This document shows, piece by piece, positions 4,499 through 7,808 of a stretch of DNA of 7,808 nt. The stretch is from Lachnospiraceae bacterium. Its GTDB lineage: Bacteria > Bacillota > Clostridia > Lachnospirales > Lachnospiraceae. Location of the stretch: positions 1 to 7,808 of the forward strand of contig JAFSWJ010000354.1 of the NCBI GenBank assembly GCA_017444545.1, written 5' to 3'. How positions within the stretch are numbered: the stretch's first letter is position 1; each line of letters opens with the position of its first letter. Below the pieces are notes generated by a model. That model was not told where the DNA came from. It was given only the letters and a program-made list of their open reading frames with translations, and searched no databases. The position numbers and the translations under genes are program-made.

Positions 4499-6424
4499 AT
4501 GGCGTCATATACGATCCCTTTTTTGATCATATTTCCGTTTATAGCGGCAGTATTCAGTTATTTCACAAGGATAAACAAGATAAGAAATGCCATGGCCTAT
4601 GTCAGCTCGGTCGTGATCATGGCGGCAACGGGACTTCTTTTGATGCAGTGGCTTGCAAAGGGGGCGATCCCGGAGGAACTCTATTTTGACGCCCATCCGG
4701 CAGACCGCGTGATACTGGTGCTGGAGATAGTGCTGGCAGTCTACATCACTATCCTCTGTTTCAGATATAAAAAGTACTGGATAAGCCTTCTCTCTCTGGG
4801 ACCCACAGGTCTCATCGTCTGGTTTGAGTTTTCGGGTATCAAAATATACGAAGGAGCCAGGATCAGGGTGGATCATCTTTCCGTGCTGATGTGCCTGATC
4901 ATCGGTATAATAGGCTCTCTCATCATAGTATATGCCGTGGGATATATGCATGGATATCATCATCATCACAAGGAATTCCGCGACAGGAGATACTATTTCT
5001 TCACGCTTCTGTTCGTTTTTCTGGGGGCGATGTATGGTTTTGTTCTTTCTGACAATCTCCTGTGGATAGATTTCTTTTGGGAACTCACAAGTGTATGTTC
5101 CTTCCTGCTGATCGGCTATACACACGAACCGGTGGCGATCAGCAATTCCTTCAGGGCGCTGTGGATGAATCTTCTCGGAGGCACAGCGCTGGCAATAGGG
5201 ATAGTGTATCTGGGGTATTTTTCCGGTTCGGTATCGCTTCACAGGCTTGTAAGTCTTGGTTCATCCAAGGTTTCCTACGCGGTCATACCCGTAGCCCTGA
5301 TCGCATTTGCAGCACTTACAAAGGCTGCACAGATGCCTTTTTCAACATGGCTTATCGGCGCCATGGTTGCACCGACACCCTCGTCAGCGCTTCTCCATAG
5401 CGCAACCATGGTAAAGGCCGGGATATATATACTGTTCAGACTGTCCCCTGCAATGGCAAGGACCACTACAGGAAATATGATTGCCTTCATAGGAGGCTTC
5501 ACTTTTCTCATAACATCTTTTATGGCTATAGCGCAGAGTGACGGAAAGAAAGTCCTGGCTTTTTCCACTATATCAAATCTGGGGCTGATGGTGGCCTGTG
5601 CCGGGATGGGCAGGAGTGAGACGATCTGGGCCGGCATATTCCTGATGCTTTTCCACGCTATTTCGAAATCTCTGCTTTTCCAGGATGTGGGAGCTACGGA
5701 GAACAGCCTTCATTCCAGAGATATAGAGGATATGCACGGACTGCTGTATCTGCTCCCCAAACTGGCATTCCTCATGTTCATAGGTATAGCAGGGATGTTC
5801 CTTGCACCTTTTGGAATGCTGATTTCCAAATGGTCTGCCCTCAAGGCGTCGGTCAATGAAGGAAATATCATCATGGTGTTCTTCATCTGTCTGGGTTCTG
5901 CCACCACCTCTTTTTACTGGACCAAGTGGATGGGCAAGATAATAAGTGCAAGCCATCTCAAGGAGCAGTCCTTCAAGGATATCACAAAGAAGAACGAGCT
6001 GATCTCGCTTTGGATCCATGCGGTGCTGATGATAGCGCTGTGCCTGCTCTTTCCTTTATTATCCCACGTATATGTCAATCCTCTCATTGAAGAGATGTTC
6101 GGGACATACAAGGACGTTCTTCCGACACAGATACTCCTGACACTGGTGGTCATCATAGGTCTGGTTTTTGCCGTCCCCCTGCTTGCTTTCCTTTACAGCA
6201 AAAAGATGAGAAAGACCTACGTGCTTTCCTACATGAACGGAGTAAATGCAGGGAATAACATGAAGTTCATAGATTCCTTTGGCGATGAAAAGACATTGTG
6301 GATGTCAAACTTCTATCTGCACAAGTGGATAGGTCAGAGGAAGCTGATGGCACCGGGACAGTTCTTTGCTGCTGCGGTGCTGGTGGTAATGCTCAGCATG
6401 ATAATCGGAGGTGTCAGGATATGA
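4499..6424 (+). CDS. echA: Ech-type hydrogenase membrane subunit EchA (NuoL/Mrp antiporter-like)
   Basis: This 641-residue polytopic membrane protein is the ion-translocating subunit of an energy-converting [NiFe] hydrogenase, homologous to the antiporter-like NuoL/HyfB proteins. Expected functional residues are visible: FFWELTS (192-198) with Glu195 as the conserved TM5 acid, ALTKAAQMPFSTWL (272-285) with Lys275 as the TM7 lysine, and the signature HSATMVKAGIY (300-310) with Lys306. GKKVLAFSTISNLG (349-362) and FHAISKSLLF (385-394) with Lys390 follow. A His cluster HGYHHHHK (151-158) lies before DRRYYFF. The start is ATG 4499, with AGGAGG at 4488-4493. The frame is open upstream to ATG 4415, but those 28 codons translate the repeat-containing leader and lack a ribosome site. 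It ends in an ATGA overlap with echB. A HyfB- or MbhH-type label is the alternative; EchA is preferred because of the gene order. Confidence 0.9.
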   Translation: MASYTIPFLIIFPFIAAVFSYFTRINKIRNAMAYVSSVVIMAATGLLLMQWLAKGAIPEELYFDAHPADRVILVLEIVLAVYITILCFRYKKYWISLLSLGPTGLIVWFEFSGIKIYEGARIRVDHLSVLMCLIIGIIGSLIIVYAVGYMHGYHHHHKEFRDRRYYFFTLLFVFLGAMYGFVLSDNLLWIDFFWELTSVCSFLLIGYTHEPVAISNSFRALWMNLLGGTALAIGIVYLGYFSGSVSLHRLVSLGSSKVSYAVIPVALIAFAALTKAAQMPFSTWLIGAMVAPTPSSALLHSATMVKAGIYILFRLSPAMARTTTGNMIAFIGGFTFLITSFMAIAQSDGKKVLAFSTISNLGLMVACAGMGRSETIWAGIFLMLFHAISKSLLFQDVGATENSLHSRDIEDMHGLLYLLPKLAFLMFIGIAGMFLAPFGMLISKWSALKASVNEGNIIMVFFICLGSATTSFYWTKWMGKIISASHLKEQSFKDITKKNELISLWIHAVLMIALCLLFPLLSHVYVNPLIEEMFGTYKDVLPTQILLTLVVIIGLVFAVPLLAFLYSKKMRKTYVLSYMNGVNAGNNMKFIDSFGDEKTLWMSNFYLHKWIGQRKLMAPGQFFAAAVLVVMLSMIIGGVRI

Positions 6425-7287
6425 ATATGGGCATAATATATGCAGTCGCATACATCATTCTGGCGCCGGTCGCCGGAGGGCTTCTCGAGGGAGTGGACAG
6501 AAAGATATCCGCAAGGATGCAAAGGAGAGTCGGTCCGCCGTTGCTTCAGCCTTTTTATGATGTTATCAAGCTGTTCAACAAGGAGACTATATCGGTGGAT
6601 TCATCCCAGACATTTCTCCTGCTGACATATCTTGCGCTGATGCTGGTGACGGGAGTCATGTTCTTTTCGGGCAGTGATATCCTGATGTGCTTTTTTGTGC
6701 TTTCCACTGCAGCGACTTTTCTTTACTTTGCGGGGGTCATCACAAGCTCTCCCTATTCTTCAATAGGAGCCCAGAGAGAATTGATACAGATGATGGCATA
6801 CGAGCCGGCCGTGCTTCTCACCTGTGTGGGTTTTTATCTGGCAGCGGGAAGCTTTAACGTGAGTGAGATAGCTTCCACGGGGACCAGTTACTTTTTCAGA
6901 CTGCCCGGTTTTTTTGCGGCTTTCGTCTTCATTCTTACTATCAAGATGAGGAAATCCCCGTTTGATACAAGTACATCACATCATATGCACCAGGAGCTGG
7001 TGAAGGGTATCACCACGGAGATGGGGTCAAAAAACCTGGCGCTTTTTCAGATAACCGAATGGTATGAAAATGTTTTTCTGATGGGGGTCATCTGTCTCTT
7101 TGTGGTAAACGGTACGATACCCGGGTTCATAGCATCGGTAATTGTATTTCTCCTGGTTTATTTCCTGGAGATACTGATAGACAACTGCAGTGCCAGGATG
7201 AAATGGCAGGATATGCTCATCATCACCTGGATAGTGACTTTTTTCACGGCGGGAGTAAATCTCGTGATATTGATGGTAATAAGGTAG
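6421..7287 (+). CDS. echB: Ech-type hydrogenase membrane anchor subunit EchB (NuoH-like)
   Basis: This protein of 288 residues belongs to the NuoH/HyfC/EchB family of membrane subunits that anchor the peripheral hydrogenase arm and couple electron transfer to ion pumping. Visible family motifs are EGVDRKISARMQRRVGPP (23-40), then LLQPFYDVIKLFNKE (41-55), GAQRELIQMMAYEP (117-130), KSPFDTSTSHH (178-188) and HQELVKGITTEMGSKNLAL (190-208). Hydrophobic segments flank each motif. The start is ATG 6421, overlapping the echA stop, with GGAGG at 6407-6411. The frame is open further upstream, but that extension is merely echA sequence in another frame. Length is typical for EchB and shorter than most complex I NuoH proteins. 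The next gene begins 12 nt after the stop. Confidence 0.92.
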   Translation: MNMGIIYAVAYIILAPVAGGLLEGVDRKISARMQRRVGPPLLQPFYDVIKLFNKETISVDSSQTFLLLTYLALMLVTGVMFFSGSDILMCFFVLSTAATFLYFAGVITSSPYSSIGAQRELIQMMAYEPAVLLTCVGFYLAAGSFNVSEIASTGTSYFFRLPGFFAAFVFILTIKMRKSPFDTSTSHHMHQELVKGITTEMGSKNLALFQITEWYENVFLMGVICLFVVNGTIPGFIASVIVFLLVYFLEILIDNCSARMKWQDMLIITWIVTFFTAGVNLVILMVIR

Positions 7288-7299
7288 GAGAAGGAGAAG

Positions 7300-7755
7300 A
7301 TGGCAAACATAACCAGATCACCATGGCTGCTTCATTATGACGGATCCAGCTGCAATGGCTGCGACATAGAGGTGCTGGCCTGTCTGACCCCGGTATATGA
7401 TGCGGAAAGACTGGGAGTTATGAATACCGGCGATCCTATGCAGGCAGATATCTTTTTGATCACCGGCGGGATTAATTCACAGAATCAGGCAACGGTAAAG
7501 CAGCTTTATGATCAGATGCCAAATCCCAAGGTGGTTGTAGCTGTGGGAGTATGTGCCTGTACGGGAGGTATTTTCAAGGAGTGCTACAACATCCTCGGAG
7601 GAGCAGATACAACCGTTCCGGTTGATATATACGTGCCCGGCTGTGCGGCAAGACCGCAGGCGATAATAGACGGCATCATCGAGGCCGTGAAGCTCTTTCA
7701 GAAAAAATCCGATGACTACAAGGCGCAGGTCAGGGAAAAAAAGAGGAGGGGTTAG
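7300..7755 (+). CDS. echC: Ech-type hydrogenase small subunit EchC (NuoB-like, [4Fe-4S])
   Basis: The product has 151 residues and is the small electron-transfer subunit that holds the proximal [4Fe-4S] cluster next to the NiFe site of the large subunit. The cluster ligands of the NuoB/EchC family are present: Cys18 and Cys21 in SSCNGCDIE, Cys85 in VGVCACTGGIF and Cys115 in VPGCAARPQ. Only one cluster motif is present, as expected for the single-cluster complex I-like type rather than the longer three-cluster small subunits of uptake hydrogenases. Additional cysteines (28, 87, 95) are not family ligands. The C-terminus is a basic tail (about 135-151). The ribosome site AAGGAG lies just before ATG 7300. 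The stop at 7753-7755 is 3 nt before the next start, placing it firmly in the ech operon. Confidence 0.94.
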   Translation: MANITRSPWLLHYDGSSCNGCDIEVLACLTPVYDAERLGVMNTGDPMQADIFLITGGINSQNQATVKQLYDQMPNPKVVVAVGVCACTGGIFKECYNILGGADTTVPVDIYVPGCAARPQAIIDGIIEAVKLFQKKSDDYKAQVREKKRRG

Positions 7756-7758
7756 ATC

Positions 7759-7808
7759 ATGGATATGAATATACCCGAAAATGTGCTTGAAGTTATAGAG
7801 GTTTCTGA
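7759..7808 (+). CDS. echD: Probable EchD (NuoC-like) N-terminus, truncated by window end
   Basis: ATG 7759 opens a frame of 16 codons (MDMNIPENVLEVIEVS) that runs off the window with no stop. AGGAGGG (7744-7750) lies 8 nt upstream, inside the end of echC. The very short gap and the order echA-echB-echC make echD, the small NuoC-like hydrophilic subunit, the expected gene. The visible residues alone are too few to show homology, so the name rests on position. A second in-frame ATG two codons later could also serve. Confidence 0.65.
   Translation, partial: MDMNIPENVLEVIEVS

Noticed and set aside
4505..5242. 245-codon minus-strand open frame opposite echA
   Set aside because: Its composition (rich in Arg, His, Gln and Tyr) is what antisense of a hydrophobic membrane gene gives; echA is clearly the real gene.
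5573..6019. 148-codon minus-strand open frame opposite echA
   Set aside because: It is also a complement of transmembrane coding sequence, with no ribosome site or domain.

Overview
The window reads as chromosomal DNA of an anaerobic, fermentative Firmicute, most likely a clostridial (Lachnospiraceae-type) gut or rumen bacterium. Supporting signs are strong AGGAGG-type ribosome sites on most genes, a lipoprotein-anchored polyamine binding protein, a cytoplasmic GH3 beta-glucosidase, and an Ech-type energy-converting [NiFe] hydrogenase operon. This is inferred from gene content; no taxonomic marker gene is present.

Layout, left to right. (1) Positions 1-1232, + strand: the end of potC (permease) and all of potD (lipoprotein binding protein), translationally coupled by an ATGA overlap. 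(2) Positions 1231-1507: a composite inverted-repeat element with no coding content that starts inside the potD stop codon. It holds a 22-bp long-stem hairpin, subterminal arms about 150 bp apart, and a hairpin core with a nearly perfect 19-nt palindrome. (3) Positions 1528-1610, - strand: a tRNA-Leu (anticodon UAG), 35 nt downstream of the beta-glucosidase gene. (4) Positions 1646-3922, - strand: the GH3 beta-glucosidase, with a plausible promoter in the 93-nt gap behind it. (5) Positions 4016-4360, - strand: hypA, a nickel metallochaperone for hydrogenase maturation. (6) Positions 4499-7808, + strand: echA, echB, echC and the first codons of echD, tightly packed and divergent from hypA.

How the genes relate. 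PotC and PotD belong to a spermidine/putrescine ABC importer. The beta-glucosidase hydrolyses beta-glucosides brought into the cytoplasm, feeding fermentation. Ech couples oxidation of reduced ferredoxin to H2 production and ion pumping, or runs in reverse. HypA supplies nickel for the Ech large subunit, which lies beyond the window. HypA and ech appear to be transcribed from back-to-back, overlapping promoters, so they are probably co-regulated.

The most unusual parts are non-coding: the composite repeat after potD, a diverged 39-40 nt copy of its core in the 5' leader of the ech operon, the overlapping hypA/ech promoters with a 12-bp palindrome at the predicted ech start site, and a hypA mRNA that appears to be almost leaderless. 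I saw no clear sign of a wholly new protein system; every long protein falls in a known family.
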